From: Clostridiaceae bacterium OM02-2AC
GTDB taxonomy: Bacteria; Bacillota_I; Bacilli_A; Erysipelotrichales; Erysipelotrichaceae
Direction: 5' to 3'
Length of the DNA stretch: 64,000 nt
Assembly (NCBI GenBank): GCA_003481775.1
Contig: QULU01000016.1
Coordinates: forward strand, 1 to 64,000
The translations under genes were made by a program, and so were the position numbers. The notes under the pieces are model-generated. The model was not told the DNA's origin. It saw only the letters and a list, made by a program, of their open reading frames with translations, and did not search any database. The stretch's first letter is position 1. Each line of letters opens with the position of its first letter. Shown here piece by piece: positions 43,969 to 53,970 of this stretch.

Positions 43969-44761
43969 ACAGCATCATAGCAACCATTGCAGCGAAAACC
44001 AGAACAGATGCACTAAGCAGAACATAATCTCTGCCTTCCATCTTCAGCTGCTTATAGCGCGTCCGCATACGGTTGGGGATATAGCCTCTTGCCTCCATGG
44101 CATACGCCAGATCCTCGGCACGCTGGAATGCAGATACAAACAGCGGTACAATCAGAGAAAGAATCGCCTTCACCTTTTCCATCAGGCTTCCCTCCTCCAT
44201 ATCCACACCACGGGATGCCTGCGCCTTCATGATGCGCTGTGTTTCTTCAATCAGCGTTGGAATAAAGCGCAGCGCGATGGAAATCATCATGGCAATTTCA
44301 TGAGCAGGTACATGAATGACCTGAAACGGCTTCAGCAGGTCTTCGATTCCCAGCGTCAGCTCCAGCGGCTTTGTGGTGGCAGTCAGAATTGTGGTAATCA
44401 TAATCATTAAAGCAAGACGGACAACGATATACAGGGTCTGTGCAATTGCCCCGGTGTAGACAGAAAATCCGAATATGGTAAACAGAACATCCCCGTCACG
44501 GATAACCAGCAGATTGATGATGAGCAGAAACGTCAGCATGAACAGCATCGGCTTCATTGCTCTCCATAAAAAGGACAGCTTTAAACGTGCCAGCAGAGCA
44601 GTTCCGATGACCGCAGCCGCAATAACTCCATAGCCCGCATAGCCTGCCGGTATGAAAATCGCAATCATCATAATCAGCATGGCACCGATTTTGGCTCTGG
44701 GATCCATATGATGAATGATGGAATCCAGCGGCAGATATTTTCCAAGTGCGATATTATTCAT
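43961..44761 (-). CDS. ecfT: ECF transporter transmembrane component EcfT
   Basis: A 266-residue membrane protein linking the two ATPases to vitamin-specific S components encoded elsewhere. It shows several hydrophobic segments and two Ala-Arg-Gly-type coupling motifs (AQASRG and AMEARGY). Its start overlaps the ecfA2 stop by 8 bp. Confidence 0.95.
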   Translation of the reverse strand: MNNIALGKYLPLDSIIHHMDPRAKIGAMLIMMIAIFIPAGYAGYGVIAAAVIGTALLARLKLSFLWRAMKPMLFMLTFLLIINLLVIRDGDVLFTIFGFSVYTGAIAQTLYIVVRLALMIMITTILTATTKPLELTLGIEDLLKPFQVIHVPAHEIAMMISIALRFIPTLIEETQRIMKAQASRGVDMEEGSLMEKVKAILSLIVPLFVSAFQRAEDLAYAMEARGYIPNRMRTRYKQLKMEGRDYVLLSASVLVFAAMVAMMLYA

Positions 44762-45614
44762 GCTTCTTCACCTCACAAGCGACAGCCGCAGCCAGCTTGT
44801 CCATGTCCAGCAGAGTGCGGTCGATGGAAAAGCCGCGGCGAATCAGCTCTTCCCGAAGCCGTATCACAGCCGGGGGATTGATATTCAGCTCCTGCAGGAG
44901 CTCTACGGTTTCAAAGAAGGACTGCACATCACAGTGCTTTTTGATGCTTCCGTCCTGAACAACGACAACCTCTTCACAATATTGTAATACATGCTCCATA
45001 TCATGTGTTACGATCAAAACGGTTTTTCCGTATTTCTTATTCATATCCACAAACAGCCGCATCATATCGCTGGCTCCCTGCGGATCCAGTCCGGCTGTCG
45101 GCTCATCCAGTACAAGCACATCCGGGTTCATGGCAAGGATTCCGGCAATGGCAATTCTTCGCTTCTGTCCCCCGGATAAATCAAACGGTGAGCGCTGCAG
45201 GTAGCTTTCATCCAAACCGACGACCTTCAGTACCTCCTTCGCACGCTGTGCCGCTTCCTCAGCACTGACGCCGAAATTCTTCGGTCCGAAGCTGATATCC
45301 TTTTCAATGGTTTCTTCAAACAGCTGATATTCCGGAAACTGGAACACCAGACCGACCAGACGGCGCAGCTCCTTCAGATTTTTTGGCTTGCTGCCGGCGG
45401 TAATCGTTTTATCCAGAATCTGCACTTCTCCCTCCGTAGGAAGCAGCAGCGCATTCAGATGCTGTACCAGGGTAGACTTTCCACTGCCGGTTTCACCGAT
45501 AATGGCAGTTACCCTACCCTCGGGAATCTCCAGATCAATGCCCTTTAAGGCTGCATAGGAAAACGGAGAATCCGCATTATAGGTATGTGCTACTTTTCGA
45601 AATGTAATCGGCAT
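44754..45614 (-). CDS. ecfA2: ECF transporter ATPase EcfA2
   Basis: A 286-residue ATPase: Walker A GETGSGKST, signature LSGGQKRRIAIAG, Walker B VLVLDEPTAGLDP and switch histidine in VTHDMEHV. The C-terminal extension (QSFFETVELLQELNINPPAV) is typical of EcfA2. It overlaps ecfA1 by 25 bp and forms the heterodimeric motor with it. Confidence 0.95.
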   Translation of the reverse strand: MPITFRKVAHTYNADSPFSYAALKGIDLEIPEGRVTAIIGETGSGKSTLVQHLNALLLPTEGEVQILDKTITAGSKPKNLKELRRLVGLVFQFPEYQLFEETIEKDISFGPKNFGVSAEEAAQRAKEVLKVVGLDESYLQRSPFDLSGGQKRRIAIAGILAMNPDVLVLDEPTAGLDPQGASDMMRLFVDMNKKYGKTVLIVTHDMEHVLQYCEEVVVVQDGSIKKHCDVQSFFETVELLQELNINPPAVIRLREELIRRGFSIDRTLLDMDKLAAAVACEVKKHE

Positions 45615-46417
45615 ACTTCATCCACCACCTTTTCCATCGTTGTGCAATCCATCATATCCACACCATGTGCACGCATGGCCTTTGTGAACTTTAAGGCAAA
45701 CGGTATATCCAGCTGAAGATCGATCAGCTCTTTTTCTTTTCTTAAAATATCGTCAGGAAGTCCCTTCATAACCACGTGTCCGCCATCCATGACGATGACA
45801 TAGTCCGACTTACTGACCTCTTCAATGTCATGGGTTATCGAAATAATTGTAATCTTGCTTTCTTTATGAATTTCCTGAATCAGCTCATTGATTTCCGCTT
45901 TTCCCTGCGGGTCCAGCATACTCGTGGATTCATCAAAAATAAGAATCTGCGGAGACATGGCAAGAACACCGGCGATTGCCACACGCTGCTTCTGCCCGCC
46001 GGACAGCTTGGTCGGTTCACTCTGCATATATTCCGTCATTTTCACCTTCTGTGCAAAACGTTCGATAATCGGCTGCATTTTTTCCATTTCCACCTGATGA
46101 TTTTCCAACCCGAACGCGATATCATCCGCTACGGTAGCGCCGATAAACTGGTTGTCGGGATTCTGAAACACGATTCCCACCTTATTGCGAATATCATACA
46201 GGGTGTCCATGCTCAGTTCATCCTGATCCACATAAATATGTCCCTGATCCTTATCCAGCAAACCGATCAACAGCTTAGCAATCGTTGACTTGCCGCTTCC
46301 GTTATGTCCGATAATGGTTGTATAGCTTCCCTCTTCAATTGAAAAAGAAACATGCTCCACTGCATTTGTTTCCTTATCATAAGAGAAGGTCAGATCCTCC
46401 ACACGTATTTTTTCCAT
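45590..46417 (-). CDS. ecfA1: ECF transporter ATPase EcfA1
   Basis: A 275-residue ATPase: Walker A GHNGSGKST, Q-loop VFQNPDNQFIG, signature LSGGQKQRVAIAG and Walker B ILIFDESTSMLDP. As in many EcfA1 proteins the Walker B glutamate is followed by Ser rather than Pro. GAGGTG precedes the ATG. First gene of the ecfA1-ecfA2-ecfT-truA operon, which in relatives often follows rplQ; here it lies about 15 kb away. Confidence 0.95.
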   Translation of the reverse strand: MEKIRVEDLTFSYDKETNAVEHVSFSIEEGSYTTIIGHNGSGKSTIAKLLIGLLDKDQGHIYVDQDELSMDTLYDIRNKVGIVFQNPDNQFIGATVADDIAFGLENHQVEMEKMQPIIERFAQKVKMTEYMQSEPTKLSGGQKQRVAIAGVLAMSPQILIFDESTSMLDPQGKAEINELIQEIHKESKITIISITHDIEEVSKSDYVIVMDGGHVVMKGLPDDILRKEKELIDLQLDIPFALKFTKAMRAHGVDMMDCTTMEKVVDEVCRLHFEK

Positions 46418-46445
46418 GTTCTCACCTCAAAATTATAGCGTTTTT

Positions 46446-46474
46446 ATTATACAACGAATCGAAAGTGAACACAA
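46446..46474 (-). promoter_or_regulatory. promoter of the ecf operon
   Basis: On the minus strand TTGTGT (46469-46474), 17 bp, TATAAT (46446-46451), 28 bp before the ecfA1 start. Confidence 0.55.
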
Positions 46475-46692
46475 TAAATCTACTGTGTAAAACAAAACTA
46501 ACAGCATAAACCATGGATTCTTCCTTATATGTATGAGGTTTCTTCATGCTTTTTCGGTTCTGGTATGTAAAGCAGAGAAACCATCAATTCTTCATTATAT
46601 AAACAGCGATTATGCTGTATCCTATATAAAATTTTTTCACCTGCTGATTTACGGATGTCACCCGCGTTAAACATCCTGTTCTTTATCAATGA
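46475..46692. other. intergenic, no gene seen
   Basis: Between the ecf promoter and the ABC transporter terminator no coding frame or RNA structure was recognised. Confidence 0.45.
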
Positions 46693-46728
46693 AAAGCAGG
46701 ATAATCAATAAAATTATCCTGCTTTTTT
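46693..46728. terminator. terminator of the MacB-type transporter gene
   Basis: A perfect 13-bp stem AAAGCAGGATAAT/ATTATCCTGCTTT with a 7-nt loop. The T run is longer on the plus side but present in both directions. Confidence 0.8.
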
Positions 46729-46765
46729 TCGATGAATGGATTCTGTTTGATCATTGTTCTTTCAT

Positions 46766-49276
46766 TTACTTCTTGATTGCGTCTATCGGACGCTGACGGG
46801 CAATTCTTGTTACCGGAAGGATACAGGCGATAAAGGTTACTGCCGCAACGATTACCAGCATCAGCAGCGGCTGACGCAATGTAATGATGACCGGTGAAAT
46901 CAGAACACCGATTTCCTCCTTTGCGAACGTATTGGTGATCAGTGACACCAGCTGCAGACCTATCATGGTTATCACATAGGAGATCACCGCCAGCATGACT
47001 CCTTCCCAGATAAAGATTTTCAAAACATCTGTGCTTCTTGCACCGATGGCACGAAGGATTCCGATATCCTTTTTACGATAGGAAATCGACACAATGATGA
47101 AATTCATCATCAGCACTGCCGCAAAGATGAACAGGGCAATGCTTGCATAGAAGAATACCTTCGTAGCAAAGCTCGCAAAATCCTTGATGCTCTTGACATC
47201 CTGCGTAGCTACCGTGTTGGCATACAGATTGTTGCCGATATCGTATTGTTCAAGAAACGGCTTCAATGTGGTATCATCAAAGCTTCCCAGCAGCTCACTG
47301 ACATACAGCGTATCCGGAATGTAAGCGGCAATCAGCTCCTGATTGACCATATTATCATTGATCTGATAAACATCCTCCATACTGAACTTTCCCTCCGGCA
47401 TCACTACACCGGCAATGCGTACCTGCTGCTTCAAAAGCTCACCGCTGTTTCCAAAGCCCTCCTGTACATGCAGCTCCACACTTCTTCCAATCAACCGTTT
47501 TACACTGTCCTGCAGAACCTTGCGAATCTCTTCTGTAGATTTCTTCGCCATGGCATCACTATAGAAGCTCTCCGATTTCCCGAGAATCTGCATCAGCATA
47601 TCCGGCGTAAGAAGGATTTCATCTTTTTTCACGCTCTTAGTGGAAACCATTTCCGTACCATTGAAATAGGTAACCGTCTGCGCAGGATAAGCCAGTGAGG
47701 ACATGCCCATATCCTGCTCATTCACACGCAGATATAATGTATGCTTACTGCTGTCCAGAACCGTTCCCTTCTGCTGCTTCACTGTGTTTACAAAGCCCTC
47801 TTTCACATACAGCTTATTACAGCTTATGCTTGCTATATTTCGGAATTCACGAACCAGCTTGTACGTTTCACTGTCGATATTATTCGCACTGACCTTCTTC
47901 AGGGATTCATATTTGCCGGTATCCTTGACTACAATCCCACTGATGCGCATCCATGTATCTCCGATTGGAAGCTTTACGTTTTGTAGAATATCATCATATG
48001 TCTTCGGAAACTGCAGCTTTCCTTTCTCATCTGCGATTCCCTGTGAAAGGATGATATCCGCCAGATAGGAGGAAATTGCCATTTCCCTGTAATCCTTGGG
48101 AAAGGATCCCTTGATATCCTTGTAGCCCAGAGTATCAAAGCTGCCCATTTCCGTCAGCTTATACTGGTCGACGGCAGCGGAATACGCCGTGCTGTCCAGC
48201 TCTTCGATTCCCAAATCTCCCAGACGCAGCGGCATCGTGTCCCAGGAATAGACCTTTGCGAACTTCTGCTTTTCATTCTCCTTTAAAACAGCATGGATAT
48301 CCGAATCCTTTATCTGCGTATCCATGCCGGTATAGATGGTATTTCCATTCTCATCCAGGTACTGATAACGAACACCGGCATACGGTTCCTGTAATTCCTC
48401 AGCTGCCTTATACTGGGCATTGACCGAGCTGAAATTTCCAACAGCATCCGAAAGTGCCAGAAGCAGCAGTGCGAAGCTGGTCAGCAGAATGGTGAATACC
48501 ATTCGGATCTTTTTGTGTCCAAGACAGGAAAATCCAAGCCGGAAGCTGTCTTTGAACGGCAGATGGGAATGAATAGCTTCAAATACCTCATGCTGCTCAT
48601 CGACATCGGGTGCTGTATCACATTCCACAACACCGTCCTTGAACTCAATGATTCGATCCGCATAGGCTTGTGCAGATTCACGGTCATGACTGACAACGAT
48701 GACCAGCTTTTCTCTACTCAATTCCTTTAGTGTATCGAAAATTTCTTTCCCTGTCGCAGAATCCAAGGCCCCCGTCGGTTCATCCGCCATCAGGATTTGC
48801 GGTTCCTTGATCAAGGCACGCGCGATGGCAACGCGCTGCTTCTGTCCTCCGGATAATTCATTCGGATATCTCGTCGCATAGCCGCTCAGACCCAGACGTT
48901 CCAGCAGCTGCTCGATTTGTGCAGAAGACGCTTCCTTCTGCTGCAGCTGCAGCGCCATGGCGATATTTTTCTCGATGGTGTATTCCTCCATCAGATTGAA
49001 TTCCTGAAAGATAAATCCCACATACGTATTGCGGTAGGAATCATAATCCGATTGCTTGAAATCCGCAGAGCTTTTTCCGTTGATGATGATTTCCCCTGTA
49101 TCTGCCTGATCCAGCCCGCCGATGATATTCAGCAGGGTGGATTTCCCAGACCCTGATTTTCCTAATACGAACACCATCCCGCGCTGTGGAAAGCGCAGAT
49201 TGATATCCTTCAAAGCCTCAGTCCTCACTCCCTTTGTTGTTTTATACGTCTTTGCTATATGTTTAAGCTCCAGCAT
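46766..49276 (-). CDS. MacB/FtsX-type ABC transporter (fused ATPase-permease)
   Basis: An 836-residue protein. Residues 1 to about 225 are an ATPase (Walker A GKSGSGKST, Q-loop FIFQEFNLM, signature LSGGQKQRVAIAR, Walker B ILMADEPTGALD). A transmembrane helix near 255-280 follows, then a large extracellular domain to about 700 and three C-terminal helices ending in the FtsX-type domain (YRKKDIGILRAIGARSTDVL). Such single-chain exporters handle peptides or antimicrobials. The start at 49276 has GGGAGGAG; 49297 is too early. It stands alone, with promoter and tandem operator-like repeats upstream. Confidence 0.92.
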   Translation of the reverse strand: MLELKHIAKTYKTTKGVRTEALKDINLRFPQRGMVFVLGKSGSGKSTLLNIIGGLDQADTGEIIINGKSSADFKQSDYDSYRNTYVGFIFQEFNLMEEYTIEKNIAMALQLQQKEASSAQIEQLLERLGLSGYATRYPNELSGGQKQRVAIARALIKEPQILMADEPTGALDSATGKEIFDTLKELSREKLVIVVSHDRESAQAYADRIIEFKDGVVECDTAPDVDEQHEVFEAIHSHLPFKDSFRLGFSCLGHKKIRMVFTILLTSFALLLLALSDAVGNFSSVNAQYKAAEELQEPYAGVRYQYLDENGNTIYTGMDTQIKDSDIHAVLKENEKQKFAKVYSWDTMPLRLGDLGIEELDSTAYSAAVDQYKLTEMGSFDTLGYKDIKGSFPKDYREMAISSYLADIILSQGIADEKGKLQFPKTYDDILQNVKLPIGDTWMRISGIVVKDTGKYESLKKVSANNIDSETYKLVREFRNIASISCNKLYVKEGFVNTVKQQKGTVLDSSKHTLYLRVNEQDMGMSSLAYPAQTVTYFNGTEMVSTKSVKKDEILLTPDMLMQILGKSESFYSDAMAKKSTEEIRKVLQDSVKRLIGRSVELHVQEGFGNSGELLKQQVRIAGVVMPEGKFSMEDVYQINDNMVNQELIAAYIPDTLYVSELLGSFDDTTLKPFLEQYDIGNNLYANTVATQDVKSIKDFASFATKVFFYASIALFIFAAVLMMNFIIVSISYRKKDIGILRAIGARSTDVLKIFIWEGVMLAVISYVITMIGLQLVSLITNTFAKEEIGVLISPVIITLRQPLLMLVIVAAVTFIACILPVTRIARQRPIDAIKK

Positions 49277-49322
49277 AGTATTCTCCTCCCTGTACAAAAC
49301 GATAACTGTACTACTGTATCTA

Positions 49323-49361
49323 TTACACTAATACACTATAAGAAATAGCTGGATTTGTCAA
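49323..49361 (-). promoter_or_regulatory. promoter with tandem TAGTGTA operator-like repeats
   Basis: A perfect -35 TTGACA (49356-49361, minus strand) is followed by TATAGT at 49335-49340 with short 15-bp spacing. Overlapping and just downstream are two head-to-tail 8-bp repeats TAGTGTAT and TAGTGTAA (49323-49338). The rest of the gap to 49519 shows nothing else. Confidence 0.5.
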
Positions 49362-49519
49362 TATATTCATAGAAATGTGACCATTTTGTAAGGTTCAGAG
49401 CTTTCCTTTACATTCTCATTAAGGAAGACTGCACATGTATACCCGTAAACGATCACACACAGCAGGAAATTTCGTACAGCTATTGTTTATCCTATTTGCA
49501 AATTCGTAAGCTTTCTTCT

Positions 49520-49573
49520 AAAAAAAAGACTTATCAGCCGCAGATGTGTAACTACTTCGCTCTGCTTTGATAA
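49520..49573 (-). terminator. terminator of the DUF308 protein gene
   Basis: A two-part stem (TTATCA/TGATAA and GCAGA/TCTGC) is followed on the minus strand by eight T residues. Confidence 0.75.
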
Positions 49574-49635
49574 ATCCTGATGTGTGCTTCCGATTCTGTA
49601 CCATTTGGCGATTATTTATAGATTTCAGATATGCT

Positions 49636-50943
49636 TTAATCAAACTGATCCACATCCTTTTTCCGATATAGTCTGCGGGAAACAATAAATCCCTTGTGAC
49701 TTTTAAACTGCTTGTTTAAAAAATCATAATACGCTCCCGGAGATATAATACCGCTGAGGTCAAACAGATTCAAGCCGATGGAGCTCAGCAGGTTTCCCAG
49801 AAAAAATACGCAGTTGCTCGAAACGACAAAAAAGGTTTTCAGCTTTCCTTCCCGTATCTTATAAAATCTGGCATCCGGTGATGTTCTGGTTACACGGCTC
49901 AGATAGTCATCACACGCTCCCTTGCAGGGAAGTCCTTTCTGTTTCAGCTGCTCGTCACACTCGAAATCGCAAAAGGTCTCAAATACCTCCAGAATGCGGT
50001 CATTCAGCCTTTTTTTCTGTTCCTCATTCAGAGATACACCAAAGCCGATCAGTGTCTTATTCTCATTCTCCAGACAGTTTCGGATATAGGTATCCTTTGG
50101 TGCGATAATGACGACACCATCTCCCAGTGTTCCAAACAAATGTCGATTATGCGGATCATAGCAGCCATAGGATATGACCAGTCCGCGATACACGACATCC
50201 GCATGTCCAAACATAGCGGGTCCACTTGGCGCTAAATGTATCAGTACCTCCATATCAACGGGAATATCCTCTTTTATGGCATCAAAGCGTTCCTTGATTT
50301 CATCCTCTTTATCCTTGTTCAAAAGGGTACTCATCAAATGCGGAGGGATAACGGCAGATAATACCGGAGGTACCGAGAGCTGAATTTTCTGATCCAGCTT
50401 ATCCCCGCTGCCGCTCGGAAGAATTTCCCGTATCAGATCAAGCAGGGTGTTTCCTCCGTAAATAAGGAAATAGGCACCCAGAAAAAAGCTGATTACATCC
50501 TCATGTGCGCCCGGATTTACAATCAGAAAAAAGGCTATGATCAAATCGCCGCATAGAAAAATCACCTTCATAAACGGAATCGGCAGCCGATCCTTGATTT
50601 TGATATAGAAGACAATGATTTTGATAATGGCATGCAGCAGAATCCAGCAGCCGATCAAACGCGGAAAGATGGCGAAAAAGGTTTCCGGTATCGCCAGTGA
50701 TATGATAATCGCAATCAGCCACACGATGATATCCAGAAACTGTCCGCCCTTGTGCTTCAGCTTGCGGTAATTCAGAATCATATTGAAAATACGAATAACA
50801 CCGGCGACGGATATACCGATAACAAGCGTTGTATACAGCCAGTTCCAGACAGCAAGAGAATCGAAGATAAAGGAAAAACCGAGCACACAGAAAAACAGCC
50901 CGGTCGCAAACATAGTAAAATAATTAAAATTTTTCTTCAGCAT
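49636..50943 (-). CDS. DUF308 membrane protein with C-terminal peptidase-like domain
   Basis: A 435-residue protein. The N-terminal 180 residues hold six hydrophobic segments in three pairs, as in DUF308/HdeD proteins. The cytosolic C-terminal part has a histidine in FGHADVVYRG and, 140 residues later, a cysteine in VVSSNCVFFLGNLLSS. This His-before-Cys order recalls circularly permuted papain-like (YiiX/NlpC type) domains. A four-cysteine cluster (CDFECDEQLKQKGLPCKGAC) lies between. The catalytic reading is inference. GGGAGATGAGGGC precedes the ATG. It is a single gene with its own terminator. Confidence 0.75.
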   Translation of the reverse strand: MLKKNFNYFTMFATGLFFCVLGFSFIFDSLAVWNWLYTTLVIGISVAGVIRIFNMILNYRKLKHKGGQFLDIIVWLIAIIISLAIPETFFAIFPRLIGCWILLHAIIKIIVFYIKIKDRLPIPFMKVIFLCGDLIIAFFLIVNPGAHEDVISFFLGAYFLIYGGNTLLDLIREILPSGSGDKLDQKIQLSVPPVLSAVIPPHLMSTLLNKDKEDEIKERFDAIKEDIPVDMEVLIHLAPSGPAMFGHADVVYRGLVISYGCYDPHNRHLFGTLGDGVVIIAPKDTYIRNCLENENKTLIGFGVSLNEEQKKRLNDRILEVFETFCDFECDEQLKQKGLPCKGACDDYLSRVTRTSPDARFYKIREGKLKTFFVVSSNCVFFLGNLLSSIGLNLFDLSGIISPGAYYDFLNKQFKSHKGFIVSRRLYRKKDVDQFD

Positions 50944-51507
50944 GCCCTCATCTCCCTACTTCCTATAATTATAGCGAAAAGAAAAAATTCCGCAATCTAT
51001 TTTTCTGGATAATACAAAGAAAGAACCATAGCGGACATGTGTTGGATACATATTCATGCAGCATAAAAAAATATACATACGTTATATGCCTGGTCTGTGC
51101 TTCAATAGATATTCCCTGTTCTCCTGAAATTGGTACCGCCTGTCCACGTTAGACCGTTTCCAAGCTTACGTAATACTCAAATGCTTACCCTTTCAGAAAT
51201 ACAGGCAGTATGATCAACAGCTGCTTTTGCACGCATTGTCGAAATGGATATGAATTTCTGTTTCCCCAAGTATGAAATCAGAATCAGGTATGCCTTTGCT
51301 ATGTGAGCCTTTTTCACCACAAGATCCATCAGCCAGTTTAGAGAAAAACGTAGTTATGTTATCCTGCAACGTCTAGCCACAGCCTTGTAATGGATAACGC
51401 AGACTGCTGCAGGAGTCAGATAGAAATTATTTTTGTCTGGATCCAAAGTCATTGGAATGGATACCGTGGCTCCTATTGGAAGCAGGGAGTGCCAATAGCC
51501 TTAACCA
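50944..51507. other. 564-bp intergenic region, no gene seen
   Basis: Only short frames without ribosome binding sites occur (for example 51390-51581 rightward). No hairpin, RNA or repeat was recognised. It is unusually long for this gene-dense part and may be remains of a lost gene. Confidence 0.45.
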
Positions 51508-53100
51508 TCATTTCAAATGGAAGGTTTTCGGCGCCAGACGATATACCAGAAGAAGCGCAATCGGGATATATAGAAGTGTAGAAGCCAAAACACCGCTGAC
51601 AAACAACAGACTTCCCTCCAGCTGCATGCAGAAATAGCAAAAAAGATACACAAGACCGTTGAGGATGGACATAAACGGGTTTTTCATATCAAACTGCTCA
51701 TTATACGGCTGAAAGATATAGTAGACAAACAGATAATGAACACTGAAAAACACAGCCAGACAAAGCAAAGCAAAATCAAACAGAAGAAGCGTGGAGAGAG
51801 TATAGGGCAATCCAACAAGCACAACGGTGCTATTCATATACAGGCAAAGCACCATGATCAGCAGGAGATTATAGAAGCAAAGCTTTTTTAAGCGAAGTCG
51901 GAAATTCACCAGCACCGCCTCCCTGCTACGATAATAGCTGTAATGCAGCAGCGATACATCACAGTTCATAAACATCGCCTTACAGACACGCTGTGAGATG
52001 CTGAGAATATAGGAAAGGAATACAAATGGCGGAAGCAGCTCCAGAATATCCTTCGTGAGTTTCATTTCATCCTTCAGCACGATCAGCAAACATGTACCTG
52101 CAAGCCAGAGCACTGTCATGACAGCCAGACGAAACCTTACCGGCTTATAAATCAGATGCTTATGACGGCGGAAGAATAGTTCATTTAAAAAGGCATAGCC
52201 CGTATTCTTTGTTCGATATTGCAGCTCCTCACTGGTATAGCTATTTTCATCCACCGCTACCTCCATCTGCTTCATCTGGCTGCTGTCCAGCTTCAGTATT
52301 TCATAATTCTCCACAAGCAGGCATGTCAGCAGCTCACTGTAAGCATGATAGCTGTTTTCAAAACGCCGATAGGGAATAATGGCTGCTGCACACACAAACG
52401 AAGTGATGCAGAACAGCCATGGAGCAAAGCTGAAATCCACATTCAGCCAGTATAGCGCATACAGCAGGAGCAAGGAGCCAAGTGGAATGAGAAGCTTCCA
52501 TGTATTCGCATGCAGATAAAAGCTGTTTTTCCTTTGAAAGTGCCGCATCTGCAGCATGTCCATACACTGATGGGAGCCCAGATAGCCAAAGCCGGCCATA
52601 CCTGCATACCAGAAGGGAAACGAAAACATAAAGGACAAAAGCAGGCATGCCAGAAAGAGTCCGATGGCATTCATGCTATAGCTGTACCAGCTGCGGGAGC
52701 ACAGACAGCGTCTGGCCTCCATATGCATCTGGCGGCTGAGAATAAAGGTTTCATCATCCGCTGTAAGAAGCTTGCTGTTGCTTATACTTCCTGCTACAAG
52801 GCTTAACAGCACAAAGCCAAACAGAAACCCATTTGTAATCTGCCCATCATCAGCATGCTTTTGCAGATTGATCAGCGGTACAGCAATCACCACAAACAGA
52901 TACAGCAGATTTTTCAACAGGTTCATCAGGATATCCACAAGGAAGGAGAAGACACTCAGCACTCCCTTTAGATTTACAGCAGCATAACAGGATTCCTTCA
53001 ATAGCCTGCCAATCAGGGGGAGTCGTTTCACATAATAGAAAAATCCGTTCACCTTTCTGGTCATCCGAATCCGAAACAGCAGCAGAATATCACCCAGCAT
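51508..53100 (-). CDS. ABC exporter permease-like membrane protein
   Basis: A 530-residue membrane protein with about ten to twelve hydrophobic segments and no soluble domain. It starts inside the end of the ATPase gene (11-bp overlap), which marks it as the permease of that transporter. The internal KNSFYLHANTWKLLIP and basic loops are typical of large two-lobed ABC-2-type permeases of Firmicutes such as EcsB-like proteins. Substrate unknown. Confidence 0.8.
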   Translation of the reverse strand: MLGDILLLFRIRMTRKVNGFFYYVKRLPLIGRLLKESCYAAVNLKGVLSVFSFLVDILMNLLKNLLYLFVVIAVPLINLQKHADDGQITNGFLFGFVLLSLVAGSISNSKLLTADDETFILSRQMHMEARRCLCSRSWYSYSMNAIGLFLACLLLSFMFSFPFWYAGMAGFGYLGSHQCMDMLQMRHFQRKNSFYLHANTWKLLIPLGSLLLLYALYWLNVDFSFAPWLFCITSFVCAAAIIPYRRFENSYHAYSELLTCLLVENYEILKLDSSQMKQMEVAVDENSYTSEELQYRTKNTGYAFLNELFFRRHKHLIYKPVRFRLAVMTVLWLAGTCLLIVLKDEMKLTKDILELLPPFVFLSYILSISQRVCKAMFMNCDVSLLHYSYYRSREAVLVNFRLRLKKLCFYNLLLIMVLCLYMNSTVVLVGLPYTLSTLLLFDFALLCLAVFFSVHYLFVYYIFQPYNEQFDMKNPFMSILNGLVYLFCYFCMQLEGSLLFVSGVLASTLLYIPIALLLVYRLAPKTFHLK

Positions 53101-53800
53101 GCTTTACTTCCTCCTGCAGCAGCGAAACGATGCGATCCTCAAAATCATTCTGTTGCAGCAAAGCATGATCGAGCTGTTCCAGTATCCCGTTATGCAATAG
53201 CACGATTTCATCACAGAGATCACTTGCCAGCTGCAGAATATGGGTAGAGAATATGAGAATGTGTTCCGCCTTCATTTCCAGCAGCAGATGCTTCATTTCA
53301 TTTGCCACAACAACATCAAAGGAAGTCAGCGGTTCATCCAGTAAAATGACCTTCGGCCGTGAAATCAGAAAGCCCAGCATCTGCAGCTTGTTCTTCATAC
53401 CGTGGCTGTATCCCTTAATCAGACGATGCCGGTCCTTTGGAACGATGCGCATCAGATCAAAATAGGAATCTATAGTCTTCGCAGGATCAATTTCCTTTGC
53501 ATGAATATCCATATAAAAGCGTATATATTCAAAACCAGTCATAAATTCAGGCAGAATCGGGCTGGAGTAAGCATACCCAATATCTCTGTCCTCTACCTTT
53601 CGCAATTCCCCGTGCTCCTCAATCAGAACATCCCCCTCACAGGGGATCTCATGGGAAATACAGTTAAACAGCGTCGTTTTGCCGCTTCCGTTTCTCCCCA
53701 GCAGTCCATAAATCTTTCCCTGTTCAAAAACAGCACTGCTATTTTTCAGCACTTCCTTCTCATCATAGGTCTTCTTCACATTCTGTATATGCAGTTTCAT
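53090..53800 (-). CDS. ABC exporter ATPase
   Basis: A 236-residue ATPase of the drug/lipid-exporter (EcsA/CcmA-like) kind. Walker A GRNGSGKTT is intact; the signature region reads KGYSHGMKNKLQMLG, a degenerate LSGGQ common in this subgroup; Walker B is VILLDEPLTSFD and the switch histidine is in STHILQLA. The start at 53800 has GGGAGG 7 nt upstream; the frame extends to 53887 without support. Its promoter is at 53916-53944, leaving a leader of about 110 nt. Confidence 0.9.
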   Translation of the reverse strand: MKLHIQNVKKTYDEKEVLKNSSAVFEQGKIYGLLGRNGSGKTTLFNCISHEIPCEGDVLIEEHGELRKVEDRDIGYAYSSPILPEFMTGFEYIRFYMDIHAKEIDPAKTIDSYFDLMRIVPKDRHRLIKGYSHGMKNKLQMLGFLISRPKVILLDEPLTSFDVVVANEMKHLLLEMKAEHILIFSTHILQLASDLCDEIVLLHNGILEQLDHALLQQNDFEDRIVSLLQEEVKHAG

Positions 53801-53915
53801 AGGTATCCTCCCGGTAGTTCTTCTCTTATGCAGACGCTGTATGCGTGGTTTAAACACTTGTTGCCACAGAAGCACCACATCAATCATGCAGTCGTCCTTG
53901 GTAGCTGTAAGTTCA

Positions 53916-53944
53916 GAATACCTGTACGAAAATCATTTGTCAAT
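53916..53944 (-). promoter_or_regulatory. promoter of the ABC exporter operon
   Basis: On the minus strand TTGACA (53939-53944), 17 bp, TATTCT (53916-53921). Confidence 0.7.
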
Positions 53945-53970
53945 GAAAATCAGGGATTTGCGACATGATA

